64,000 nt of DNA. Origin: Fidelibacterota bacterium. Its GTDB lineage: Bacteria > Pseudomonadota > Alphaproteobacteria > Rhodospirillales > Rhodospirillaceae. The notes below the pieces were generated by a model. That model was not told the DNA's origin. It saw only the letters and a program-made list of their open reading frames with translations, and made no database searches. Shown piece by piece: positions 8,215 through 21,615 of this stretch. The stretch's first letter is position 1; every line of letters begins with the position of its first letter. A program made the position numbers and the translations under genes. The DNA is taken from contig CANJRX010000006.1 in the NCBI GenBank assembly GCA_947476895.1, forward strand, positions 60,238 to 124,237. Direction: 5' to 3'.

Positions 8215-8985
8215 TTAGAACGTATCTTTCCGCTTCCTGATCTCTGCAAACACATCCACCGGCGTGCGGCCCGTCATATTGACGGCCGCCGCCAGTTCAG
8301 CTGCGTCCGCGCGCATAAACGGATTTGCGGCGCGCTCATCGCCCATCAAGAATGGCACCGAATATTTTCCGGCGGTGCGTAAGGCTTTGACCTCGGCTTC
8401 GCGCTTTCGCAACGCTGTATTGGCGGGATCAATCGTCACGGCAAAGCGCAGGTTGCTCTCGGTATATTCATGGGCGCAGTAGATTTTTGTCTCGGGCGGC
8501 AGCGCACGCAGCCGCACCATATTGTCCCACATCTGCTGCGCGGTGCCTTCGAACAGCCGCCCGCAGCCGATAGAGAAAATTGTGTCGCCGATGAAGAGCG
8601 TGTTTGCATCCGCGAACCAATAGGCGATGTGGCCGCGAGTATGTCCGGGCACGAAAAACACCTTGGCTTTGCTCTGACCCACTTCAACCGTGTCGTCGTC
8701 TTTCACTTGGATATCGATGCCGGGAATGCGCTCAGGGTCATAACTTGATCCGATAATCTTGCAGCCGGTGGCGGCTTTGATTTCCAGATTACCGCCCGTG
8801 TGATCGGGGTGGTGGTGGGTGTTGAGGATATGGGTGATGCGCCAGCCCAAAGCCTTCGCCCGCTCCAGGACCGGGGCAGCCTCCGCAGGATCGATCACTG
8901 CCACAGCGCCGCTCCCCGAGTCGCGCGCCAGGTAAATGAAATTGTCCTTGAGGACGGGGATTTGCTCGATCTCTAACGTGGTCAT
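8215..8985 (-). CDS. gloB: Hydroxyacylglutathione hydrolase (glyoxalase II)
   Basis: Hydrolyses S-lactoylglutathione to lactate and glutathione in methylglyoxal detoxification. A metallo-beta-lactamase fold of 256 residues with the di-metal motif THHHPDHTGG (His57, His59, Asp61, His62), GHTRGH, GD in FIGDTIFSIGCGR and the glutathione-binding C-terminal part (YCAHEYTESNLRFA). Full length. Convergent with phaB (15 bases apart), so independently transcribed. Confidence 0.95.
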   Translation of the reverse strand: MTTLEIEQIPVLKDNFIYLARDSGSGAVAVIDPAEAAPVLERAKALGWRITHILNTHHHPDHTGGNLEIKAATGCKIIGSSYDPERIPGIDIQVKDDDTVEVGQSKAKVFFVPGHTRGHIAYWFADANTLFIGDTIFSIGCGRLFEGTAQQMWDNMVRLRALPPETKIYCAHEYTESNLRFAVTIDPANTALRKREAEVKALRTAGKYSVPFLMGDERAANPFMRADAAELAAAVNMTGRTPVDVFAEIRKRKDTF

Positions 8986-9157
8986 GTGGGCATGGTATTG
9001 CCGCGCCGCGGTTACGCATAGAGGGCGTCAAATTGATGTCACACTTCAGTGGAATCATGACGGAAATGGCAACGAAAAGCAGCGCCTGTACGTTGAATAT
9101 GCTATGTGACCCATGTCTTGTGGGGACCAAGACGCCAGTGCAGTGGAGAGCAATTTC

Positions 9158-10267
9158 GTGCGGGGGCTGAATTCAGTTTTGAAACGGATTCTTGGCACCG
9201 CTACCCGTCTGAATCTCGTGCTTCTGCTGACCCTCACCGCGGCCATAGCCCAAGAAACCAAAGTCATCCGAATCGGCTCGGGTCCCACCGGCACCACCGA
9301 CTTTCCTTTCGGCGGCCTGGTCGCCAACGCCATTTCCAATCCTCCGGGCTCGCGCAACTGCGACCGCGGCGGGAACTGTGGCGTGCCGGGTCTGATCGCC
9401 GTCGCTCAGACCACTTCCGACGTTGCTGAAAACCTGCGCGCCATTTCGCGGGGCGATCTTGAGATGGGCTTGTCTCAAGCCGACATCGCCGCCTGGGCCT
9501 ATCAAGGCACAGCCGCTTTCGCCGATCAACCTGCTTTGGCTAACTTGCGCGTACTCGCGCGGCTGTATCCGGAGAACATTCACCTCATCGTGCGCGCCGA
9601 TGCGCCCATCAAAACCGTCGCCGATCTCAAGGGCAAAAAGGTCGCCATGGGGCCGGAAGCGTCCGGCACAGCAGCCACCGCTAAATTGATTCTCTCGGCC
9701 TACGGGGTGAAGTGGACAACCGTGCAGATGAAGTTCATGGACTTCGCCGCCGTTTCTGATGCCTTCGCCGATAAATCCGTGGATGCGGCCTTCATGGTCA
9801 GCGGTGCACCAACGCTGGCGGTGGAAGACATATCCTCACGCACGCCCATCAAACTGGTGGCCATCTCCGGACCCGCCGCCGAAAAATTGGCGCAGGTATT
9901 TCCGTTCTATAGCCGCGGCGTGATCCCGGCCGGCACTTACGCAGGTCAGCCGGCGGTGGAAACCTTGGACGTGAGTTCGGTTTTATTCAGCCGTGACACC
10001 ATGGACCCGGAGCTTGCTTACGGAGTTGTGCGCGCCATTTGGCACGAGCGGAATGTGGCGCTGTTTCGCGCCGGCCATCCGCGCGGCAAGCTCATGGACA
10101 AAGGCATTGCGGCACATGATTTCGGCGTGCCCATTCAAACCGGCGCCGACCGCTTTTATGTCGAGAACGGCTTAATGGATGCGTCCGCCATCGTGCCGCC
10201 GCCCCCGAAAGCCACTAAGCCGCCCGCGAAAGTGGAAGGCCCGCAACCAGGCCCCAAAAAACTATGA
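9158..10267 (+). CDS. TAXI-family TRAP transporter solute-binding protein
   Basis: A periplasmic binding protein of 369 residues. It begins with a Sec signal (hydrophobic LVLLLTLTAAIAQ), then the TAXI core: RIGSGPTGTTDFPFGGLVA, DLEMGLSQADIAAWAYQG and NLRVLARLYPENIHLIV, with ligand-site GPEASGTAATAKLIL. The C-terminus is Pro/Lys-rich. The start is placed at GTG 9158, behind GGAGAG with a 7-base gap; an ATG at 9113 is possible but would put 15 polar residues before the signal. No fused TRAP permease gene is nearby, so the partner must be elsewhere or the protein acts alone. Confidence 0.85.
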   Translation: MRGLNSVLKRILGTATRLNLVLLLTLTAAIAQETKVIRIGSGPTGTTDFPFGGLVANAISNPPGSRNCDRGGNCGVPGLIAVAQTTSDVAENLRAISRGDLEMGLSQADIAAWAYQGTAAFADQPALANLRVLARLYPENIHLIVRADAPIKTVADLKGKKVAMGPEASGTAATAKLILSAYGVKWTTVQMKFMDFAAVSDAFADKSVDAAFMVSGAPTLAVEDISSRTPIKLVAISGPAAEKLAQVFPFYSRGVIPAGTYAGQPAVETLDVSSVLFSRDTMDPELAYGVVRAIWHERNVALFRAGHPRGKLMDKGIAAHDFGVPIQTGADRFYVENGLMDASAIVPPPPKATKPPAKVEGPQPGPKKL

Positions 10268-10277
10268 GCCAGAATCT

Positions 10278-11675
10278 ATGACAACACCGCCGCTCAATCT
10301 GCTGGTGGATTCCTCCGCCAACGCCATTCCCATTCATGCGGTCACGGGCGACAAGTTTGACGCCTGGGTGGCCACACAAGCCCCGCGCCTGCGCGCGTGG
10401 CTGACGGCCGTGAGTTTCAAAGCCGATGCGGTGAACGCTACCATTGTGCCTGGTGACGACGGCGCCATTTCCGCCGTGGTGCTAGGTCTGGGCCGCGGCG
10501 ATGACCCCTGGGTCACCGGCAATCTTGCGAAGTCGTTGCCGAAAGGCAGTTATGCGTTGGCCAGTGTGGCGGGCGCAGCGCCGGATTTCCCGACCTGGGC
10601 GGCTTTGGCTTGGGCTTTGGGCGGCTACAGTTTCTCGCGCTACAAAAGCGAGCCGGTGCCGCAGCGCGCGGCCTTGGTGTGGCCGGCTGGCTGCGACCGC
10701 GCTTATGTCGAGCGGGCGGTGTCTGCCGCGACGCTGACACGCGATCTCATCAATACGCCCGCTGCCGACATGTTGCCCGATGCGCTGGAGCAAGCCGCGC
10801 GCGATCTCGCTGAATTTCACGGCGCGACCTTCAAGGTCATCACCGGCGATGCGCTGCTCGCGCAGAATTATCCCATGATCCACGCCGTGGGGCGCGCGAG
10901 TTCCGTCGCACCTCGGCTGATCGACTTCAACTGGGGCGCAGCGGCTGCGCCGAAAGTCACGCTGGTCGGCAAGGGTGTGTGTTTCGATACCGGCGGCCTT
11001 GATCTCAAAACTGCCAGCGGCATGGCGCTGATGAAAAAAGACATGGGCGGCGCGGCGACGGTGCTGGGCCTCGCGCACATGATCATGGCGGCTGAGCTGC
11101 CGGTGCGTTTGCGCGTGCTGGTGCCAGCCGTTGAGAATGCGGTCTCGGGCAATGCCTTCCGTCCCGGCGACGTGCTGAAAACCCGCAAAGGCATCACGGT
11201 CGAGATCGGCAACACCGATGCCGAAGGTCGCCTAGTGCTGGGTGATGCTTTAACTGAAGCGATTTCGGAAAATCCGGCATTGCTGGTGGATTTTGCCACG
11301 CTGACTGGCGCTTGCCGTACAGCGCTTGGCCCTGATTTGCCGGGCTTGTTTGTCGATGATGATGGGCTGGCGGCGGATGTTCTGGCGGCCGCAAAAATTG
11401 CGAACGATCCGCTCTGGCGTTTACCGCTCTACGCGCCTTACCGCAAAATGATCGACAGCAAAGTGGCTGACATCAACAACGCCGGTGACTCACCCTTCGC
11501 GGGCGCGATCACGGCTGGATTGTTCTTGAAAGAATTCGTCGGCCCTAACATGCCGTGGATACATATCGATACCTACGGCTGGAATCCAGCCGACCGCCCG
11601 GGCCGTCCCGCTGGCGGCGAGGCCCTTGGCCAACGCGCGGTGTTTGGGTTGATTAAATCACGCTTCGGTCGCTGA
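10278..11675 (+). CDS. Leucyl aminopeptidase family protein (M17)
   Basis: A cytosolic di-metal exopeptidase of 465 residues. The N-terminal macro-like domain is divergent. The catalytic domain carries the M17 signatures GKGVCFDTGGLDLKTASGMA, KKDMGGAA and NTDAEGRLVLGDAL, which supply the metal ligands. It starts 10 bases behind the TAXI gene and is likely co-transcribed. In many proteobacteria pepA neighbours lptF/lptG; here it does not. This is a PepB/PepA-like paralogue, and peptide preference is unknown. Confidence 0.92.
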   Translation: MTTPPLNLLVDSSANAIPIHAVTGDKFDAWVATQAPRLRAWLTAVSFKADAVNATIVPGDDGAISAVVLGLGRGDDPWVTGNLAKSLPKGSYALASVAGAAPDFPTWAALAWALGGYSFSRYKSEPVPQRAALVWPAGCDRAYVERAVSAATLTRDLINTPAADMLPDALEQAARDLAEFHGATFKVITGDALLAQNYPMIHAVGRASSVAPRLIDFNWGAAAAPKVTLVGKGVCFDTGGLDLKTASGMALMKKDMGGAATVLGLAHMIMAAELPVRLRVLVPAVENAVSGNAFRPGDVLKTRKGITVEIGNTDAEGRLVLGDALTEAISENPALLVDFATLTGACRTALGPDLPGLFVDDDGLAADVLAAAKIANDPLWRLPLYAPYRKMIDSKVADINNAGDSPFAGAITAGLFLKEFVGPNMPWIHIDTYGWNPADRPGRPAGGEALGQRAVFGLIKSRFGR

Positions 11676-11676
11676 G

Positions 11677-13602
11677 TTATTTTCTGGCCGTAAGAATCTG
11701 CCCCAGCACGTCCGGTGATCCTTTGACGCGCTCCAGCTTCGGATAACGCAAGCCTTCGCGGTAATCGAAGCGCACGGTGCGGAACACATCGCCGTTCTTC
11801 ACCAGGAGTTCGATGGCGGTGCCTGATTTTTGCGCCGTCTTCATGGCGTCTTTCATGCGGTCGTTGCTATAGGCGACGTTGTTGATGGCAATGATTTGCG
11901 TGCCGGTGATCAGGCCTTGTTTGAAGCCCAGGCTGTCCCACAGCACATCCGTCAGACGGCCTTCGCGGCCGATGCTTAAGCCCAGCGAATAGGTGAGGTT
12001 GACACCGCCGCCTGCGGTCTCAAGGGTCTTCATCAAATCGGTCGGTGTATCGGTATAGACCAGCTTGTAGCCACTGCGCGCTAAACCATCGAGCGGCGCA
12101 CCGGGTCCGTGACCATCGAGGCGTTTGCGCAGGAACGTCGTCCAGTCATAGGGCTGCACCGCATTCAGGGCAGCGACGACATCTTCAAAGGTGTAGGTCG
12201 CGGGCACGTGGCTGCCGTTGTTCACGCCAAAGAACGCGCTGGCGAAATCGTCCAGGGATTTTTTCCCCTTCGACATCTCGCGGATCAGCGTGTCGGCGTC
12301 GAACCAGATCAACTGGCCTTCGGAATAATAGTCTTCGCTGCGTTGAAAGCTGCGCCACGACAAAGGTCGGCGCATGGCAATAATCGGATCGTTGGTGGTG
12401 TCTTGCAGCGCCTTCCAATCGCGGCCAATACGGTAGTCGTACAGCGCTGCTGTGGCGGCAAAAGCCTCCAAGGCTTCGTCTTTGGTGATCAGGCCCGAGC
12501 GCGCCGCCAGCACATAACCCCAATACTGGGTCTGGCCTTCGTAGACCCACAGCAGGCTGTCGCGCATGGGCACGTTATAATTGGGCGTCCACAAATCGGC
12601 GGGACGACGGAACTTACCGTTCCACGAGTGTGTGAACTCGTGCGGCAGCAGATCGCGCTCTTCGGAATTTTTGTCCCATTCGGTGAAAGCCGTGGGCGAT
12701 AGGCTGTTCTCGCTCGACTGATGATGCTCAAGACCGATGCCGCCCATGCGGTTGGTCAGCGCCAGCAAGAAATCGTAGTGATCAAAGTGATGACTGCCGT
12801 AGAGCTTCAAGGCCTGGGCCAACATGTCCCGGTGGGCCTTTTCCTGCTCAGGCTTGGTTTCCAGAAGTTCAGGTCGATCAGCGACGATGTTCAGGCGCAC
12901 AGGCGCGTTGTCCGCCATGCCGAGATCAATCACCTTGAAATACTTGCCGGCGAACAGCGGCGAGTCCACCAGCTCTTCGAAAGTGGTTTGCTTGAACGTG
13001 GTTGTATCGCCACTGGTCGATGCCGTTTCAAGACCGCCTGCGAGCTTCCAGCCTTCGGGCAGCTTGACGCTGGCCACTACCGGGATCTGGCGTGTGAAAT
13101 AACCGGCGGGATAAAGCGCCATTGACGCCCATTGCAGGTTCAGCATTTCCGGGGTCATGACGATGCGCCCTTGCGGGCCATCTACTGCAGACAGGAACTG
13201 GAACTCCACGTCCAGCGCTGTGACGCCCGCAGGCGCATCAACGTGGAAAGCGTGCGCGTCTACAGGGTCGCGCGTCCATTCCAGGCGCGCACCCCCAGCT
13301 TTGATGATCAAGCCGGCGACAGTTTCGACGCGGCCCGACGGCGAGTGATTGCCCGGTAGCCAGCGCGGATAGAGCAACGTCACGCGGCTGCCGCCCGTCA
13401 CGGGGATAGTTTCGTGCACTGTGAAAATGCGCCGCGTTGTGTCGGTGGCGTCAATGTCGAGGCGCAAAGGGCCGATGTAAGGCACATCGCGCGGCGCGGC
13501 GATTTCCGCCGGCATGGGCAAGGGCTGCGGTGCGCTTTGCGCAACGGCAGCACTGCTCAATAGCAAAGAGATAAAAGCGATGGTGCGAGATGTGTAAGTC
13601 AT
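11677..13602 (-). CDS. Secreted M61-family metallopeptidase (glycyl aminopeptidase-like)
   Basis: 641 residues with a Sec signal (MTYTSRTIAFISLLLSSAAV). The M61 catalytic domain has His321-Glu322-x2-His325 (LLPHEFTHSWNGKF) and the downstream Glu355 (VYEGQTQYWG). A PDZ-like domain follows near residues 520-610 (FKQGLITGTQIIAINNVAYS). Predicted periplasmic peptidase that removes N-terminal Gly/Ala-type residues; the specificity is known only for the family. It ends one base from the convergent aminopeptidase gene. Confidence 0.92.
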   Translation of the reverse strand: MTYTSRTIAFISLLLSSAAVAQSAPQPLPMPAEIAAPRDVPYIGPLRLDIDATDTTRRIFTVHETIPVTGGSRVTLLYPRWLPGNHSPSGRVETVAGLIIKAGGARLEWTRDPVDAHAFHVDAPAGVTALDVEFQFLSAVDGPQGRIVMTPEMLNLQWASMALYPAGYFTRQIPVVASVKLPEGWKLAGGLETASTSGDTTTFKQTTFEELVDSPLFAGKYFKVIDLGMADNAPVRLNIVADRPELLETKPEQEKAHRDMLAQALKLYGSHHFDHYDFLLALTNRMGGIGLEHHQSSENSLSPTAFTEWDKNSEERDLLPHEFTHSWNGKFRRPADLWTPNYNVPMRDSLLWVYEGQTQYWGYVLAARSGLITKDEALEAFAATAALYDYRIGRDWKALQDTTNDPIIAMRRPLSWRSFQRSEDYYSEGQLIWFDADTLIREMSKGKKSLDDFASAFFGVNNGSHVPATYTFEDVVAALNAVQPYDWTTFLRKRLDGHGPGAPLDGLARSGYKLVYTDTPTDLMKTLETAGGGVNLTYSLGLSIGREGRLTDVLWDSLGFKQGLITGTQIIAINNVAYSNDRMKDAMKTAQKSGTAIELLVKNGDVFRTVRFDYREGLRYPKLERVKGSPDVLGQILTARK

Positions 13603-13666
13603 GGCGGTCCCCCCGATGCGCCATTAGAGCATTTTGACTTGGGGAAGGGGAAGGCCGCTACGGCGC

Positions 13667-13763
13667 AACGACCCCTCCCTGACCCTCCCCTTTTAGGGGA
13701 GGGGAAAAAGAGAAGGCTCACTTATTTCTCCCCCTGAAAGGGGGAGGTTAGGTGGGGGTCGTT
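13667..13763. repeat. Cloverleaf-like G/C-rich intergenic palindrome
   Basis: The outer arms AACGACCCC (13667-13675) and GGGGTCGTT (13755-13763) are exact inverse copies. Inside are two perfect hairpins: CCCTCCCCT/AGGGGAGGG (13683-13703) and CTCCCCCT/AGGGGGAG (13728-13746). The element ends 3 bases before the gltB stop, upstream of the M61 gene. The architecture is that of a dispersed REP/MITE-like element; it may also stop or protect gltB transcripts. Confidence 0.7.
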
Positions 13764-13766
13764 TCT

Positions 13767-18326
<4,560 letters not shown>

Positions 18327-18354
18327 AGCCGTACTCTTTTGTAAGAGATAATTC

Positions 18355-19881
18355 TTAAGAGGCTTTACGCAGGCGGCCGTCGGTTTTGGTGACGTTGGTC
18401 GCAAGCGCCGCTTGGATGTACTTATGAATATGCTGGGCCACGTCGCGGCCGTCGCGGATCGCCCACACGACCAATGATGCGCCGCGCACGATGTCGCCCG
18501 CGCCGAACACGCCGTCCATCGTTGACATTAAATTTTTATAGTCAGTCTTCAACGTGCCCCAGCGCGTGATGCCGAGCGCCGGCTCACCGAAAATGGCCGG
18601 CAAATCTTCCGGATCGAAGCCGAGGGCTTCAATCACCAAATCCGCGGGGATGACGAATTGCGAGCCTTCAACTTCTTCCGGCTTGGCGCGGCCTGAAGCA
18701 TCGGGCGTGCCCAGGCGCATGCGCAAAGCACGCACGCCGGTCACTGTGTTTTTGGCATCGTGCAGAACGGCTTCAGGGGCCGACAGCCACATGAACTCAA
18801 CGCCTTCTTCCATGGCATTGGTCACCTCGCGCTGTGAGCCCGGCATATTTTCGCGGTCGCGGCGATAGAGACACTTCACGGACTTAGCGCCTTGGCGAAT
18901 GGCCGTGCGCACGCAATCCATGGCGGTGTCGCCGCCGCCGATGACAACGACGTTCTTGCCCGCAGCGTTAAGTGCGCCGCTTTCGAACGCCGGCACCTTG
19001 TCGCCCAAATCCTTGCGGTTCGACGCGGTCAGATAGGTCATGGCCGGGAACACGCCATCGGCGCCGACACCGGGGCAGGTCATAGCGCGGGCTTTGTAAA
19101 CGCCCGTCGCGACCAATACCGCATCGTGCTTACGGCGCAGATCGGCGAAGCTCATGTCCGTGCCGATGTTCACGTTGCGGTGAATCTTGATTTTCGATTG
19201 CTCAAGTAAATTGACGCGGCGCGTGACGACGCTCTTCTCCAGCTTGAATCCGGGAATGCCATAGATCATCAGGCCGCCGGCGCGGTCGTAACGGTCATAG
19301 ACTTCGACTTGGTAGCCCAGCTTGCGCAGTTCTTCCGCCGCCGCCATGCCGCCGGGGCCGGCGCCGATGATGCCGACGGACTGCTTGCGTTCGATCTCGG
19401 GCGTGACGGGCTTCACCCAGCCGCGTTCCCAGGCCGTATCGGTGATGTGCTTTTCTACAGCGCCGATGGTCACCGTGCCGTGCTTGGATTGCTCCAGCAC
19501 GCAGCTGCCTTCGCACAATCTGTCTTGCGGACAGATGCGGCCGCAGACTTCCGGCATGTTGTTGGTGGCGGATGAAACGGCATAGGCCTCTTCCAGACGG
19601 CCTTCGGCGACAAGCTTCAGCCAGTCGGGAATGTTGTTCTGCACCGGGCAATGCACCTGGCAGAACGGAATGCCGCATTGCTCACAGCGCGAGGCCTGGT
19701 CGCCGGCGTCGGCTTCCGGCCACTTCTCATAGATCTCGCCAAAGTCTTTGCGGCGGGCTTCCGCTTCGCGCTTGGCGGGCGGTACCTGCGCCAGCGTCAG
19801 GAACTGCAGCATGTTGCGCTTGGCCGGTGCAGCGCTTTTGGCGTCGCTCTTGGCGTCGGTGTGGGGCCCGGTCTTTGTCAT
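18355..19881 (-). CDS. gltD: Glutamate synthase small subunit
   Basis: The FAD/NADPH electron-input subunit of GOGAT, 508 residues. N-terminal Cys sets (CEQCGIPFCQVHCP and CGRICPQDRLCEGSC) hold the 4Fe-4S clusters. An FAD motif GIIGAGPGGMAAAEEL and an NADPH motif VIGGGDTAMDCVRTA follow. The start at 19881 is supported by AGGAG ten bases upstream. First gene of the gltD-gltB operon; a perfect ATTGTGC-N3-GCACAAT palindrome sits 65 bases upstream of the ATG. Confidence 0.97.
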   Translation of the reverse strand: MTKTGPHTDAKSDAKSAAPAKRNMLQFLTLAQVPPAKREAEARRKDFGEIYEKWPEADAGDQASRCEQCGIPFCQVHCPVQNNIPDWLKLVAEGRLEEAYAVSSATNNMPEVCGRICPQDRLCEGSCVLEQSKHGTVTIGAVEKHITDTAWERGWVKPVTPEIERKQSVGIIGAGPGGMAAAEELRKLGYQVEVYDRYDRAGGLMIYGIPGFKLEKSVVTRRVNLLEQSKIKIHRNVNIGTDMSFADLRRKHDAVLVATGVYKARAMTCPGVGADGVFPAMTYLTASNRKDLGDKVPAFESGALNAAGKNVVVIGGGDTAMDCVRTAIRQGAKSVKCLYRRDRENMPGSQREVTNAMEEGVEFMWLSAPEAVLHDAKNTVTGVRALRMRLGTPDASGRAKPEEVEGSQFVIPADLVIEALGFDPEDLPAIFGEPALGITRWGTLKTDYKNLMSTMDGVFGAGDIVRGASLVVWAIRDGRDVAQHIHKYIQAALATNVTKTDGRLRKAS

Positions 19882-19945
19882 GGCCGCAGACTCCTGGAAG
19901 GCGGTTCTGGTGAGCGGTAGGCGCCCGCCAAAACCTCGAATTTTG

Positions 19946-19962
19946 ATTGTGCGAGGCACAAT
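19946..19962. promoter_or_regulatory. Palindrome ATTGTGC-GAG-GCACAAT upstream of gltD
   Basis: A perfect 7-base-arm inverted repeat with the same arms as the one between phaR and phaC (2207-2223). Position -65 to -81 from the gltD ATG fits an operator or activator site. The orientation of GTGC and GCAC is opposite to that of NtrC sites, so NtrC is unlikely. Confidence 0.5.
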
Positions 19963-20088
19963 AACCACGCAATAGGCCGCAAACCACCAGAATCCGGCAT
20001 TTAAGTCAACAGTATTGACATATTAACTGATGCGTCCCGAACGGGGCTATCCCCGGACCGACTCGGGATACGTCTTCTCTTCATTTTA

Positions 20089-20104
20089 GTAATCATATGA
20101 TTAC
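20089..20104. promoter_or_regulatory. Perfect palindrome GTAATCATATGATTAC
   Basis: A 16-base uninterrupted palindrome 81 bases ahead of the uppP-like GTG start and about 208 bases ahead of gltD. Length and A/T content suit a homodimeric regulator site; no regulator gene lies next to it. Confidence 0.35.
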
Positions 20105-20185
20105 CAATTTAAGGGCGTTTCTGGTCTTTGGCCATATTGTTCATGGTGTTATAAGTCCTTGGGGTACAAGGGGTAGGCGAAGACT

Positions 20186-20989
20186 GTGGCGCTCACGCAA
20201 TTAATTGTGCTTGCGGTGTTACAAAGCCTGACCGAGGTTTTTCCCGTCGGGGCCGAAGGGCACGTGGCCCTTATCACCAAACTCCTCCATTGGCCTGATC
20301 CCGGAAATGGCTTCCGGCTGGCCGTGCGCATCGGTCTCCTGCTCGGAGTCGCGGCCTACTTCTGGAGCGACCTGGGCGACATGATTGTCGGGGTGATTCG
20401 CGCCACCAAAGGCAAACGCAATCCTGACGCGCGGCTCGCTCTTCAACTCGCCGTTGCCGCGGTACCGATCCTGGGGCTGGGTTTTGCTTTTGAATATTAC
20501 CTCGCCGGTGATTGGGAAACGCTGCACGTCATGGGCTGGACCATCGTCGGCGGTGCGCTGGCGCTGTGGTTGTTTGACCGCATGTGCATGACCGTAAAAC
20601 GCGTCGAGCACGCGACGTTTATCGACACCATTGTGCTGGGCTTGGGGCAGGTGATTGCTTTAGTTCCGGGCGCTGTAGCTGCGGGCATTACGCTCGCGCG
20701 GTTGCTCGGGTACGAGCGGCGCGATGCGGCGCGGCTTTATTTCCTGTTGTCGATCCCCGTATCGGCCGTCGTCATCGCGCGCGATGCCTACACGCTGTTC
20801 ACGGTCGAGCACGGCAGCATCAGCAACATCGACATTCTGTGCGGCGTCGTCGCTTTCTTCGCGGCCTTGATCGGCCTCAGCATCTTGATGGCATGGTTGC
20901 GGCGGTCGACCTTCACGCCTTTTGTAATCTATCGCCTGTTGTTAGGCAGCGCTGTGCTGGCCGTCGCGTATGCTTGGGTCTCGGTGTGA
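20186..20989 (+). CDS. UppP/BacA-like membrane protein with degenerate active site
   Basis: 267 residues, about eight membrane segments, colinear with undecaprenyl-diphosphate phosphatase. The first signature, normally TEFLPxSSxGH, reads TEVFPVGAEGH. The second, normally PGTSRSG with the catalytic Arg, reads PGAVAAG. Loss of the Arg and of the Ser residues makes phosphatase activity doubtful; a lipid-carrier binding, transport or regulatory role is possible. GTG start. The gene overlaps the next by 4 bases (GTGA), forming an operon with a DsbA-like and a VTT-domain gene. Confidence 0.8.
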   Translation: MALTQLIVLAVLQSLTEVFPVGAEGHVALITKLLHWPDPGNGFRLAVRIGLLLGVAAYFWSDLGDMIVGVIRATKGKRNPDARLALQLAVAAVPILGLGFAFEYYLAGDWETLHVMGWTIVGGALALWLFDRMCMTVKRVEHATFIDTIVLGLGQVIALVPGAVAAGITLARLLGYERRDAARLYFLLSIPVSAVVIARDAYTLFTVEHGSISNIDILCGVVAFFAALIGLSILMAWLRRSTFTPFVIYRLLLGSAVLAVAYAWVSV

Positions 20990-21615
20990 GCGTCGAGGTC
21001 AAATTTTTCTTTGGCCTTCGCAGCCGCTATTCCTATCTGGCTTCCACACAAATCGCTGAGCTTGAACGTGACACTGGTTGTCGCGTCACGTGGCTGCCTA
21101 TGGTCAGTAGCGAACTCATGCAGCGCCGCGGCCAAAATCCGTTTGCAGCGCGCGGTGACGACGGTAAATGGTCCGGTGCAAACGTATCCGAGCAATACAC
21201 GGAACAGTATCGCCGTACCGATCTGGCCAGGAGGGCTGCGCTCTATGGCGTTCCCTACAATGAACCTGCGATGCCGGCGGACCCGCGCCGCTGCACGCTC
21301 CATTGTGTCGCTGCCGAAATTCAGGGCGCTGTCGCCGCGTATTGCCGTGCCATGTTCAACGCTCTGTATATCGACGGACTCGCGGTAACCGAGGATGATT
21401 GCGCGACATTCGCCGTAAAAGCTGGATTAAAGCCCGAAGTTCTACGACAAACGGTTGATTCCGGTGCCGCCGAAACCCGTCACAATGAAATCATTGCGCA
21501 AGCACTCGATTTGAATGTATTCGGCGTACCCACATTCGTCGTCGGACAAGAACTCTTTTGGGGTAATGACCGTTTGGCCTTACTTCGACGGCATTTAAAG
21601 CAATCAACATGCTGA
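20986..21615 (+). CDS. 2-hydroxychromene-2-carboxylate isomerase-like (DsbA/GST-kappa fold)
   Basis: 209 residues of the DSBA-like thioredoxin family. VEVKFFFGLRSRYSYLASTQ at the N-terminus and NVFGVPTFVVGQELFWGNDR near the C-terminus are typical of HCCA isomerases and GST-kappa. The active-site Cys pair of DsbA is absent, as in HCCA isomerases. The GTG start overlaps the stop of the preceding gene, and its own stop overlaps the next start (21609). Glutathione-dependent isomerase activity is a family inference; there is no aromatic degradation context here. Confidence 0.8.
   Translation: MSVEVKFFFGLRSRYSYLASTQIAELERDTGCRVTWLPMVSSELMQRRGQNPFAARGDDGKWSGANVSEQYTEQYRRTDLARRAALYGVPYNEPAMPADPRRCTLHCVAAEIQGAVAAYCRAMFNALYIDGLAVTEDDCATFAVKAGLKPEVLRQTVDSGAAETRHNEIIAQALDLNVFGVPTFVVGQELFWGNDRLALLRRHLKQSTC

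Larger units (their letters stand above)
19882..20185. other. Divergent intergenic region gltD / uppP-like
   Basis: 304 bases carrying signals for both directions: the ATTGTGC palindrome (19946-19962) near gltD, a GTCAA-N5-TTGAC inverted repeat around 20005-20017 and a perfect 16-base palindrome at 20089-20104. No gene is apparent. Confidence 0.6.
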
